From Membranihabitans marinus (GTDB taxonomy: Bacteria > Bacteroidota > Bacteroidia > Chitinophagales > Saprospiraceae), in NCBI RefSeq assembly GCF_021729155.1, contig NZ_JAJQYA010000028.1, positions 1 to 64,000 of the forward strand: a stretch of 64,000 nucleotides of DNA, in the 5' to 3' direction. Both the position numbers and the translations under genes were made by a program. This document shows positions 1-8,027 of the stretch, piece after piece (within the stretch, counting starts at the first letter, position 1; the number at the start of each line of letters is the position of its first letter). The notes under the pieces are model-generated. The model searched no databases and was not told the origin of the DNA. It was given only the letters and a program-made list of their open reading frames with translations.

Positions 1-138
1 CGTTACTTTAAAAAATTTTTATTTTAGCACCATGAATTCACTAGAACTATAAATACACACTTTTCTGAACACTACCACCATAGTGGATATTACGGATCGT
101 TTTGTGCTGGATTAAGTACAAAATTTAAATGCTATCTC

Positions 139-313
139 GTCGCAGCACAGTGGCTGCGACTTCTCTCGCCCTGGCTTCCCCACCCGGAGCACAGTGGCTC
201 CGGTTCCCTCGCCAAAGGTCGATTTACGACCTTTGATCCTTCAGATTTTGCTCGGTCACACCCACGACACAGTGGTCGTGGCTCCCTCATCGTAGGCCTA
301 TTTAAGGTCTACG
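139..313. repeat. Array of five short hairpins with conserved loops
   Basis: Five perfect or near-perfect hairpins follow one another: stems at 139-146/153-160, 184-190/197-203, 214-221/227-234, 262-268/275-281 and 291-299/305-313. The stems differ from one another, but the loops are only ACAGTG (three times) or ATTTA (twice). Linkers such as ctcgcc, tccctc and ctccctcat recur. Degenerate relatives lie at 376-388. A homologous pair of hairpins is found at 61547-61597. Function unknown; it could be a repetitive extragenic palindrome family or a structured RNA. There is no gene in 1-460. Confidence 0.75.
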
Positions 314-412
314 GTTCTTCGAACTACATTCGGTCGTGAGCTTCATTCGGTCATGTCCTCAAAATGAATTAAAAGACCACGCTGGAGCACAGTGGCTAAA
401 AAACTAACGAAA

Positions 413-455
413 TACGAATTACCCAATCCATTAAATATGGATTGGGTAATTCGTA
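413..455 (-). terminator. Strong terminator hairpin after the phosphofructokinase gene
   Basis: A perfect 19-bp inverted repeat (413-431 with 437-455, 5-nt loop) starts just past the stop codon of the minus-strand phosphofructokinase gene. Read on the minus strand, a T-rich stretch follows. Confidence 0.8.
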
Positions 456-460
456 TAATT

Positions 461-1678
461 CTATATAGCGAGTATTTTTTCAAAATCGTAATCTTCCGGC
501 ACATCTAAATATTGTTTGGCTGCAGGGTAGTCATGCCGGTCAATATAATGGAGGTTTTGAAAATAGAGTTGGACGAGTTCAGAGTTAATATCCACCAATC
601 GGGGAGGTATTTTCCCATCTTTACCCTGAATATCGGATAGGAAAAGAGGAGTAATTTCACCTCTCGAATTGGCTGTTACCATGCATCCACTCAAACCTTG
701 ATCAAACAACTTCTTTACTCCCAAACCCAATAAGGTACATAGGGTAAGGTCAAATCCGATAGGGCGACAACAGCGCAGTTCGTATCCCAATTCTATAGGT
801 CGAGTTTTAATGTCTAATTCGAGGGCCTTTAACCGTTCTTGCAACAATAAATTAAAAATATGAGCCTTGCTAACATTGCCTAACTCAGGATGTCCATGGT
901 CGTCATAGGTAAAATTGATGCCACATTTTTTTAATTCAGTATTTGACATATTATGAAACACTCCTTCGCTGATTAATGCTACGCCATAATGGATGTTTTT
1001 AATCTTTCGTTTTACAATGGAAGAGATGATCAAATTCACCACTTTGTCAAAAGTTACCTCGGTTTTGTTGAACATTTCTGGGATAACCATCATTGGAAAA
1101 TGGCAACTTGCGGCAATCCCAAAGGCCAAATGCCCAGCAGAACGCCCCATTGTAGACATTACAAACCAGTTTTGGCTGGTTCTCGCATCTTCATAGGTAG
1201 TATTGCCTATGCGTACACCTTCATCTTTGGCCGAGTGAAATCCAAAAGTGGGGTTGCGATCGGGTAGGGGGAGGTCGTTGTCTATGGTTTTGGGGACGTG
1301 AATATTGGATATAGAAATATTTTCGTTTTGCAAATATCCCGTTATCCTATTGGCAGTAGAAGCTGTATCATCACCTCCAATGCTCACCAATAGTTTTACA
1401 TTGTTGTCTGTAAACAGAGCAGTGTTTAGGTTTTCCTTATTGGGCTTAAATCTACTCATGATTAATGTCGATCCACCCCTGCTAAATATTCGATCGGCAT
1501 GAAAAAAATCAAATTCTTTGATGGATGGATTTTCGTTAAAAATACCTTTAAAGCCTTCATGTAGACCGAGCACACGATAGCCATCATTTAAAAATATTTT
1601 AGCAACAGTACTTACTACTGCATTAATACCCGGTGCGGGACCACCCCCGCAAAGAAGAAGTATGGATTTCTTTTTCAT
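461..1678 (-). CDS. 6-phosphofructokinase family, probably PPi-dependent
   Basis: Phosphorylates fructose 6-phosphate to fructose 1,6-bisphosphate in the cytoplasm. The 405-residue protein has the N-terminal nucleotide-binding GGGPAPGIN motif (11-19), GGDD at 101-104 and PKTIDND at 129-135. In this family Asp in GGDD (instead of GGDG) and Lys in PKTIDND (instead of PGTIDND) mark pyrophosphate-dependent enzymes, so PPi is the likely phosphoryl donor; that is family knowledge applied to visible residues. It is a separate unit from the alginate genes, with about 390 bp before kdgK and its own strong terminator. The start is the ATG at 1678 (MKKKSILLLCGGG), placing the glycine-rich strand at the usual position. 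Confidence 0.88.
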   Translation of the reverse strand: MKKKSILLLCGGGPAPGINAVVSTVAKIFLNDGYRVLGLHEGFKGIFNENPSIKEFDFFHADRIFSRGGSTLIMSRFKPNKENLNTALFTDNNVKLLVSIGGDDTASTANRITGYLQNENISISNIHVPKTIDNDLPLPDRNPTFGFHSAKDEGVRIGNTTYEDARTSQNWFVMSTMGRSAGHLAFGIAASCHFPMMVIPEMFNKTEVTFDKVVNLIISSIVKRKIKNIHYGVALISEGVFHNMSNTELKKCGINFTYDDHGHPELGNVSKAHIFNLLLQERLKALELDIKTRPIELGYELRCCRPIGFDLTLCTLLGLGVKKLFDQGLSGCMVTANSRGEITPLFLSDIQGKDGKIPPRLVDINSELVQLYFQNLHYIDRHDYPAAKQYLDVPEDYDFEKILAI

Positions 1679-2067
1679 AATGTTATAAATTAAATTTATT
1701 TATAATCATAAAGTATATTTTATCTTCTACTAGACAGTAGAGACCTCTCGTTTTATAGTCAACATCCTGGGTCTTCACTAAATGTATTGGGAGACGCCAG
1801 TCATTGATTTTTTGGGTAAGTGATTTTGTCGATTGACAATCTCGAGCTTAGGATAATTTCACAATTATCTTTGACCATTGACTATATCGATATACTCTTT
1901 GCAAGTCTTGAAATAAATCATTAAATAGCAATATTTAAACCACAATGACTATTTTCCAAGTCTCCTCAATTTACACAGATGGTCTATGGTATTAGTGATA
2001 TCTCATTGAGATACAGAAAAAATGGTCTTCTCAAGGATGTCGTAAATAATTAGGGGAAACCATTCAA
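1679..2067. other. Intergenic stretch, no gene seen
   Basis: AT-rich sequence between the phosphofructokinase start and the kdgK stop. It holds only small imperfect inverted repeats (for example CTACT/AGTAG near 1727). It presumably carries the phosphofructokinase promoter, but I could not assign one with confidence. Confidence 0.5.
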
Positions 2068-3108
2068 CTATCGGGATACTCTTCCAGATGCATCTCCGCC
2101 CATGAGTTTTTCAACTTCATCCACGGTTACCAAATTGGCATCGCCTTTAATTGTATGTTTGAGACAAGAGGCTGCCACCGCAAAATCCAATGCATTTTGA
2201 TCGTCATCAGGATACTGCAATAATCCGTAAATCAAACCTCCCATAAACGAATCACCACCTCCCACGCGATCTACAATGTGGGTTATTTGATATTGACGGG
2301 TTTCGAACATTTTTGATCCGTCCCACAATACTCCAGCCCATGTGTTATGAGAAGCGGAAATAGATCCTCTAAGTGTAGTGATAACTTTTTTGGCTTTGGG
2401 AAATTTCTTCATCATTTGCTTGCAAACCGATAAAAAGGCTTCCGCTTTGACATTATGTCCATCTTTGTGTACATCGAGTCCTTCGGGATGAATGCCAAAA
2501 TGTTTTTCAGCATCTTCTTCATTTCCGAGGATAACATCGCAATAGGAAGTGAGTTCTGTCATTATTTTTTCTCGATCGCCACCGTATTTCCAAAGTTTGG
2601 CTCGGTAATTAAGATCAGTAGAAATAGTGACACCCATTTTGTCGGCTACTTTTAAGGCTTCCAGACATACATCTGCAGCACTCTGGGATATGGCAGGGGT
2701 AATTCCCGTCCAATGAAACCATCCAGCGCCTTCGAAAACTTTTTCCCAGTTAATGGTTCCGGGTTTAATCTCCGAGATTGCAGAATGGGCTCTGTCGTAT
2801 ACTACCTTGCTCCCTCTACTAACCGCTCCTGTTTCTAGGAAGTAGATGCCTAATCGATCTCCTCCGAAAATGATATTTTGGGTATTGACTCCTCTTTTTC
2901 GCAATTCCATTAAAGCACATTCTCCAATATCGTTCTTGGGCAATCGGGTTACAAAATCTACCGGTACACCGTAATTGGCTAATGATACAGCGACATTAGA
3001 TTCTCCACCGCCATATACCACATCGAAACTATTGGTCTGTGAAAATCTTAAAAATCCTGGAGGCGCTAAGCGAAGCATGATCTCGCCAAATGTTACTACT
3101 TTTTTCAT
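2068..3108 (-). CDS. kdgK: 2-keto-3-deoxygluconate kinase (PfkB/ribokinase family)
   Basis: Phosphorylates 2-keto-3-deoxygluconate (KDG), the product of DEH reduction, to KDPG for Entner-Doudoroff cleavage. The 346-residue protein has the N-terminal PfkB signature region with GGGESNVAVSLA (33-44) and the C-terminal GGGDSF motif carrying the catalytic base Asp. KDG kinases of this length are typical. It is the last gene of the alginate locus, after the SDR on the same strand, with a 150-bp gap containing an inverted repeat. No KDPG aldolase follows in this window, so that step must be encoded elsewhere. Related sugar kinases share the fold; context makes KDG the best substrate. Confidence 0.88.
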   Translation of the reverse strand: MKKVVTFGEIMLRLAPPGFLRFSQTNSFDVVYGGGESNVAVSLANYGVPVDFVTRLPKNDIGECALMELRKRGVNTQNIIFGGDRLGIYFLETGAVSRGSKVVYDRAHSAISEIKPGTINWEKVFEGAGWFHWTGITPAISQSAADVCLEALKVADKMGVTISTDLNYRAKLWKYGGDREKIMTELTSYCDVILGNEEDAEKHFGIHPEGLDVHKDGHNVKAEAFLSVCKQMMKKFPKAKKVITTLRGSISASHNTWAGVLWDGSKMFETRQYQITHIVDRVGGGDSFMGGLIYGLLQYPDDDQNALDFAVAASCLKHTIKGDANLVTVDEVEKLMGGDASGRVSR

Positions 3109-3173
3109 TAAAGCTAGAGTTTTGTTTTGATATTGTTTATCAATTAGTTAATAGTTTGGGGTTGTGAGGTCAG

Positions 3174-3203
3174 GCTCAACCGAACTTTGTGGTTGGGTTG
3201 AGC
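3174..3203. repeat. Inverted repeat between the SDR gene and kdgK
   Basis: GCTCAACC at 3174-3181 pairs with GGTTGAGC at 3196-3203. There is no T-run after it on the minus strand, so it may be an mRNA processing or attenuation structure between two genes of the alginate locus rather than a strong terminator. Confidence 0.45.
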
Positions 3204-3260
3204 ACAACATCACTATTTATTACATATAAAATGACTCTTATATATAAGTGTTGGACTTCT

Positions 3261-4019
3261 TTAAATTCCTAAAGATTGACCTCCTCCAACTTGTATGGTT
3301 TCAGCCGTGATAAATGAGGCATCTTTACCAGCCAAGAAGGAAACAACACTAGCCACGTCTTCGGGTTGACCCAGTCGTCCCAGCATAATATTCTTGGACC
3401 AAGAGGCGAAAACCTCGGGTTTGGTTGATTTTATTTGCTGGTGAAATGGGGTGTCTATTGTACCCGGAGATACTGCATTTACTCGAATACCGTATTCTGC
3501 CAAATCTTTTGCTAGGGCTCTGGTAATGGTGTGAACTCCAGCCTTGGATGTTCCGTATATTCCAGCTCCTGGTCCACCTGCATTCCAGGCTGCATTTGAA
3601 GTATAATTAATGATGGTGGGGTGATCCCCTTTTTTGAGATATGGGATGGCAGCTCTTGAAGCAAAAAACACTGAATCTAGATTTAATGCCATTACATGTC
3701 TGTAGAATTCAGTCGTCATTTCTTCAAATCTAGATCGCCCACCTAATCCACCGGCATTGTTTACCAGTACATCTATTCTACCGTATTTTTCACCGATTTT
3801 CTTGATGTTGGAGGTGACGGCTTCCTCCTGAGTAACATCAAATCCAAAATAGTCAGCATCTATGCCTTCTGCTTCCAGTTCTGCCACTCTTTTACTTCCT
3901 TCTTCGTCGCGGATTCCATTCAAAACAACAGTATAACCGTCTTGACCCAATCTTCTTGATACTGCAAAACCTATACCACCTGTGGCTCCGGTTATTATAG
4001 CTACTTTATTTTTATTCAT
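3261..4019 (-). CDS. SDR-family DEH (4-deoxy-5-keto-hexuronate) reductase
   Basis: Likely reduces 4-deoxy-L-erythro-5-hexoseulose uronate (DEH) to KDG with NAD(P)H, linking the alginate lyases to KdgK. The 252-residue protein is a classical short-chain dehydrogenase: TGATGGIG cofactor loop (10-17), NNAG (87-90), catalytic Tyr155 and Lys159 in YGTSK, and the PGTIDT segment after the active site. It lies between the uronate transporter and kdgK on one strand, which is what points to DEH as substrate. SDRs cannot be given a substrate from sequence alone; other keto-uronates remain possible. Confidence 0.8.
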   Translation of the reverse strand: MNKNKVAIITGATGGIGFAVSRRLGQDGYTVVLNGIRDEEGSKRVAELEAEGIDADYFGFDVTQEEAVTSNIKKIGEKYGRIDVLVNNAGGLGGRSRFEEMTTEFYRHVMALNLDSVFFASRAAIPYLKKGDHPTIINYTSNAAWNAGGPGAGIYGTSKAGVHTITRALAKDLAEYGIRVNAVSPGTIDTPFHQQIKSTKPEVFASWSKNIMLGRLGQPEDVASVVSFLAGKDASFITAETIQVGGGQSLGI

Positions 4020-4108
4020 TTTGATTATTATTATTGATAATTTCTTTGTGATTATCGAATTTTGAAAAAATATTTTTAATTATTTGTAAATGTATACTTT
4101 TTTGGATT

Positions 4109-5407
4109 TTATTGCGGTTTCAAAGGTGCTATTTTAGGACATAATATCCACACACTGGCCAATGCGATCACGGCCATAGAAGCACCGATGACAAAAGCTG
4201 GTGAGTAATTGCCCCCAGAGGTAAGCCAGGGTACGAGATAGATAAGACCTGCAGCCGTCAGCTTTGCCGCCATACCTGCAATTCCAGACAATGTCCCTAC
4301 GGTTTTGCCCCCAAAAAAATCACTGGGTAGGGTTTGTACATTTCCAATCGCAGTCTGAAATCCAAACAAAATAACTGCCATTATTAATACCGCCGATGTC
4401 GGTCCACCTGGATTGGCCATGGCCAATAAACTGGGCAACATAATTAGACAACCTATGGTTATAATAATCTTTCTAGTCTTGTCCACTGACCATCCTGCCT
4501 TTAATCTATTTTGTGCAAATAAACCTCCAAACCATGCTCCTAACATAGCTCCTACATAAGGAACCCATCCGTACAGGCCTATTGTTTTCACATCCATGCC
4601 GTAAACCTCATTAAGATAAATGGGTATCCATACAACGAATAACCACCAAATGGGGTCAATGGTCGCAGAAGAAATAATAACTCCCCAACTCTGTTTATGA
4701 GTTAATAGTTTTCCCGTACTCGGATTGTATCCTTCATCTGGACTGCCATCTTCATCTATGTCTTGATTTTGCTGCCCAGTCAAGATGTAATGCCGTTCTT
4801 CTTCAGATATCCAAGGGTGTGATTTCGGTGGTGATTTTACTAAATACATCCACGGAATCAACCACAATAATCCAATTAAACCAACCAAAATAAAGATGGT
4901 TTGCCAGCTAAAATAAACGGTTAAAAAGGCAATAACAGGTATGGCAATGATTCCTCCTATGGCCGCTCCTGAATTAAATAGACCTTGGGCAAAGGCGCGT
5001 TCCTTGGTTGGAAACCATTCCGCATTTGCTTTAGCAGCTCCTGGCCAGTTCCCGGCTTCAGCAATCCCCAAGATAGAACGGAATATTCCAAAGCTTAAGA
5101 CGCCTTGAGCTAAAGCGTGTAGCGCTGTGGCTATGGACCATACACCAATAGATATGGCAAATCCTATTCTCGTACCTACCCAGTCGAGTATCTTACCAAA
5201 TATAGCTTGTCCAAAGGCATATGAAAACATAAATATCACTGATATTAATGCAAATATCTCTTTGCGCTCATCATTGGTCTTCTCTGGAAATAAATCTTCA
5301 GCTATATCTGGCCAAAGCACACCTATAGACTGGCGATCTATGTAGTTAATAATTGTGGCAATAGCGATTAAGGTTATTACCCACCATCTAAGTCCTTTAA
5401 TTTTCAT
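4109..5407 (-). CDS. MFS uronate/DEH transporter (ExuT-like)
   Basis: Inner-membrane major facilitator carrier that probably imports DEH or unsaturated uronate from the periplasm. The 432-residue protein has about 12 hydrophobic segments, an early IDRQSIGVLWP segment typical of the hexuronate/anion:cation symporter group, and an internal cytoplasmic loop around residues 200-235. The stop of the cupin gene lies only 2 bp before this start on the minus strand, so the two are co-transcribed. Placement between the cupin and the SDR supports a monomer uptake step. The exact substrate is inferred. Confidence 0.85.
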   Translation of the reverse strand: MKIKGLRWWVITLIAIATIINYIDRQSIGVLWPDIAEDLFPEKTNDERKEIFALISVIFMFSYAFGQAIFGKILDWVGTRIGFAISIGVWSIATALHALAQGVLSFGIFRSILGIAEAGNWPGAAKANAEWFPTKERAFAQGLFNSGAAIGGIIAIPVIAFLTVYFSWQTIFILVGLIGLLWLIPWMYLVKSPPKSHPWISEEERHYILTGQQNQDIDEDGSPDEGYNPSTGKLLTHKQSWGVIISSATIDPIWWLFVVWIPIYLNEVYGMDVKTIGLYGWVPYVGAMLGAWFGGLFAQNRLKAGWSVDKTRKIIITIGCLIMLPSLLAMANPGGPTSAVLIMAVILFGFQTAIGNVQTLPSDFFGGKTVGTLSGIAGMAAKLTAAGLIYLVPWLTSGGNYSPAFVIGASMAVIALASVWILCPKIAPLKPQ

Positions 5408-5409
5408 AT

Positions 5410-5772
5410 TTATTGTTCTTGCATTTCATATCCGAGAAAATCCTCGCGTGCTGGACTAAACACATCGATTAATACCCCTGGTTGTGAGCAGACACAGCCA
5501 TGCATGATGTGTGGTGGAATGTAGAAAGAGTCGCCACCTTTTAAAGTCTTAATTTCTTCTCCTATGGTCATTTCAAATTCACCACTCACTACATAGGTTA
5601 CCTGTGAATGATAATGTTTGTGCATTTGTCCAATGGCTCCTTTCTGAAAGTCTACCTTAACCAGCATGATTTTGCCATCGTACCCCATTATTTGTCTTTT
5701 CAATCCTGGACCTACTTCTTCCCATTCCGTTTGATCTCCGTGAAAGAATTCTTTTGTTTGTTTAATTTCCAT
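5410..5772 (-). CDS. kdgF: KdgF-like cupin, unsaturated uronate ring-opening enzyme
   Basis: Converts the 4,5-unsaturated monouronate released by exo-lyases to linear DEH. The 120-residue single cupin has clustered metal ligands HKHYH (51-55), Gln57 and His91, and a late Asp103-Phe105-Arg109 pattern with the spacing of the catalytic residues known in KdgF. The start chosen is the ATG at 5772 (MEIKQTKEFF); the only longer form would need a TTG three codons upstream. It follows the PL17 gene within a few bases (that stop is at 5778), so lyase, ring-opener and importer are one transcription unit. Confidence 0.85.
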   Translation of the reverse strand: MEIKQTKEFFHGDQTEWEEVGPGLKRQIMGYDGKIMLVKVDFQKGAIGQMHKHYHSQVTYVVSGEFEMTIGEEIKTLKGGDSFYIPPHIMHGCVCSQPGVLIDVFSPAREDFLGYEMQEQ

Positions 5773-5777
5773 TTTTC

Positions 5778-8027
5778 TCAATTTTTAAGTTTGTTAATTG
5801 TTATCGGACCAGTCCATGATATTTTATGGCCGTCTGGTATTTCTATTTTATGAATGGCATTGGATTCGCCATTGTAATGGTTTATACATACTCTCCATTT
5901 GTTGTTGTCCACATCGATTAAGTCAAAAACACTGTATTCCACACTCTCTAGAATACTTTCAATGGATTTTATCTTGCCATAGGGCTGATGAGGAATCTCA
6001 GTAACTGGATTATAGCTACCATGGCTTTCAATCACAGAGATGAAACTGGGATTAATCGCCTTAGATTTTCGATGAATCATAAAGGCGTCTCTTCTCAAAT
6101 TGAATTCATGGTCATTCGCACCAATTCTGGCTAAAATTACTTCGTCGTTTATTTCGGATTTGGTAGTCAGGGTATACATTTTTTGGTCTTTTAACCAAGT
6201 CATGCTAATCGATGGATTTTCAATTTTTGCCACAGCCTCTTGGTAGATATGTTGGTATCCATGACTGTCGCCCAATATTTCTGGATCATTGGACTGGTAT
6301 TTGAAATCCGCTTTCAAAAATTGACCCGCAAAGTGTAGGGGAAGATCAAAATCATGTGCTTCCTCACCAAAAGCTCTCACAATGTCGATGACAATGGGTT
6401 TGTCAAATTCATCATCCTTCCACAAGACCACCAATCGCTCCAAATCATGGTTTTTATAAGCCATAGTGTCCTTAGCACTAATAATCTGTAAATCTCTATT
6501 GGCAGCATTGAAATAAATAGGGATTGAATATCCAGACTTTGCAACGTCATAGATGCCATCGAAATGAGATTTTTGATCCATCACTAATGCGTTGTGAGCA
6601 ACGGTTTGTTTGGCCCAAGTTTGGTTTTCGTCTAAGTATCTTCCACCTGCTTTTTGGTCAATGTTCACCCAGCGAGCTGCTCCGTAATCCTGTAACACTT
6701 CAGTAGGACCGTCGTAAATAGAATAGGACAGCTTGTCGAAGTGTCCATGTCCCAATCCTTGGGACGTATATTTATATACTACATTGAATTCTTCAGATCC
6801 ACCTCCCCATCTCAAAACACCTAAACCTCCTTTATTCCCATCTTTGCCATCCTTCATTTCCGTGGATGACCTTTGAAGTCCAGCTATGGAAATATTTTCT
6901 AATGCTTTAGATATTTCAAATCCACTCTGATCCAGTAATACTTTGTTTTGCAACTGGGCAGCGAGTAAAAACTCTTTGTCTCGGCTATTTGCATAGGCTA
7001 TATTCACAGCTGTTACCACAGATCCGGCCGCTATCGACATCCCTTTCTGAGCATCGTTGATGGGGAAAAATTCTCCTTTCGAGTCGGTTTGGGCCAACAT
7101 AGTTTTTACAGCTTTTATAAGCAATCCCCCGCGATATTCAAATATTTTTAGTTCTGGCATATGGTGATTTAGTCCCTGTGCAAAAACCATAAAAGGCAGC
7201 ATGGCGTATCGATGATAATAGGGGCCTTCTTCATAATAGCCGTCGGGTGAAAAAGCATAATCGATTTGAGCAAAAAATCCAGCTATTGCTCTATCTCCAT
7301 CATATATTAATCCCCCATCGTTGTCCTTTTCCAAACTTATATCCTTCTTAATTTCTAAACCATATAAGGCTCTTTGAATCAGTTCTTTGTTGTTCAATGC
7401 CAATCCAATCATGCCTACTGCTGCGTTCCCCCAAGTGGAATGATTGTGAATTCGATTAAAAAACTTGGGATTCTCAATGGAAATAAAATCTGCATATGGA
7501 ATCAGAAGTTCTTCCTCTATGGTCCTTCTCTCAGCAAGAGATAGAAAATGGTAGATAGCATCATAGGCTTGAGCTGTATACATAAGCCAGTTGGCATCGT
7601 TTAAGCATTGCCAAAACAATTTCCCAGGTGAATATGATTTTCTACTCGGATGTTTGTCAATACGAGGATATAGTTCAACATATTTAAACAACATATCCTT
7701 GACGTAATTACCGTATTTTTCCTCTCCTGTGATTTGGAAAAGCATGCCGGCCGTCCTCATTAGCCCGTAATTGCGCTTATGGGTTTCATGTGAATATCCG
7801 CCGGCCATATCTTTGGGAATAGGTACTTCCATAGGAGCTTCCAAGACAGAGGCAAATTCCAATATGGCTTTATCCAAGACTTCTTGATATAAGCGGGGAC
7901 AACATTCATCCTTTATACGACTTACCCCTTCCGCAGTAAGTAACAAATTGGGATGTTCCTGACCTATGAGAAATGAATTCAGACCCAATACTAAGGTTAC
8001 CATATATAATAATCGACTACCTATCAT
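5778..8027 (-). CDS. PL17 oligo-alginate lyase (exo-acting)
   Basis: Cleaves alginate oligomers to unsaturated monouronate by beta-elimination, probably in the periplasm. The 749-residue protein has an N-terminal signal peptide, an alpha/alpha-barrel alginate-lyase domain and a C-terminal heparinase II/III-like beta domain. Candidate catalytic elements in PL17 order are Asn195-His196 (NHSTWG), the tyrosine-rich DGYYEEGPYYHRY (262-274), His427/His429 in GHGHF and Tyr448. The end of the PL6 gene overlaps its start by 4 bp (8024-8027), so the two are translationally coupled. Product and role fit the neighbouring KdgF and PL6/PL7 genes. Confidence 0.9.
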   Translation of the reverse strand: MIGSRLLYMVTLVLGLNSFLIGQEHPNLLLTAEGVSRIKDECCPRLYQEVLDKAILEFASVLEAPMEVPIPKDMAGGYSHETHKRNYGLMRTAGMLFQITGEEKYGNYVKDMLFKYVELYPRIDKHPSRKSYSPGKLFWQCLNDANWLMYTAQAYDAIYHFLSLAERRTIEEELLIPYADFISIENPKFFNRIHNHSTWGNAAVGMIGLALNNKELIQRALYGLEIKKDISLEKDNDGGLIYDGDRAIAGFFAQIDYAFSPDGYYEEGPYYHRYAMLPFMVFAQGLNHHMPELKIFEYRGGLLIKAVKTMLAQTDSKGEFFPINDAQKGMSIAAGSVVTAVNIAYANSRDKEFLLAAQLQNKVLLDQSGFEISKALENISIAGLQRSSTEMKDGKDGNKGGLGVLRWGGGSEEFNVVYKYTSQGLGHGHFDKLSYSIYDGPTEVLQDYGAARWVNIDQKAGGRYLDENQTWAKQTVAHNALVMDQKSHFDGIYDVAKSGYSIPIYFNAANRDLQIISAKDTMAYKNHDLERLVVLWKDDEFDKPIVIDIVRAFGEEAHDFDLPLHFAGQFLKADFKYQSNDPEILGDSHGYQHIYQEAVAKIENPSISMTWLKDQKMYTLTTKSEINDEVILARIGANDHEFNLRRDAFMIHRKSKAINPSFISVIESHGSYNPVTEIPHQPYGKIKSIESILESVEYSVFDLIDVDNNKWRVCINHYNGESNAIHKIEIPDGHKISWTGPITINKLKN

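Noticed and set aside
139-313. The hairpin array as a CRISPR array
   Set aside because: The repeated parts are only 5-6 nt loops inside variable stems; there are no constant-length repeats with unique spacers and no cas genes.
3174-3203. Strong terminator between the SDR gene and kdgK
   Set aside because: The stem lacks a T-run on the transcribed strand, so it is listed only as an inverted repeat.
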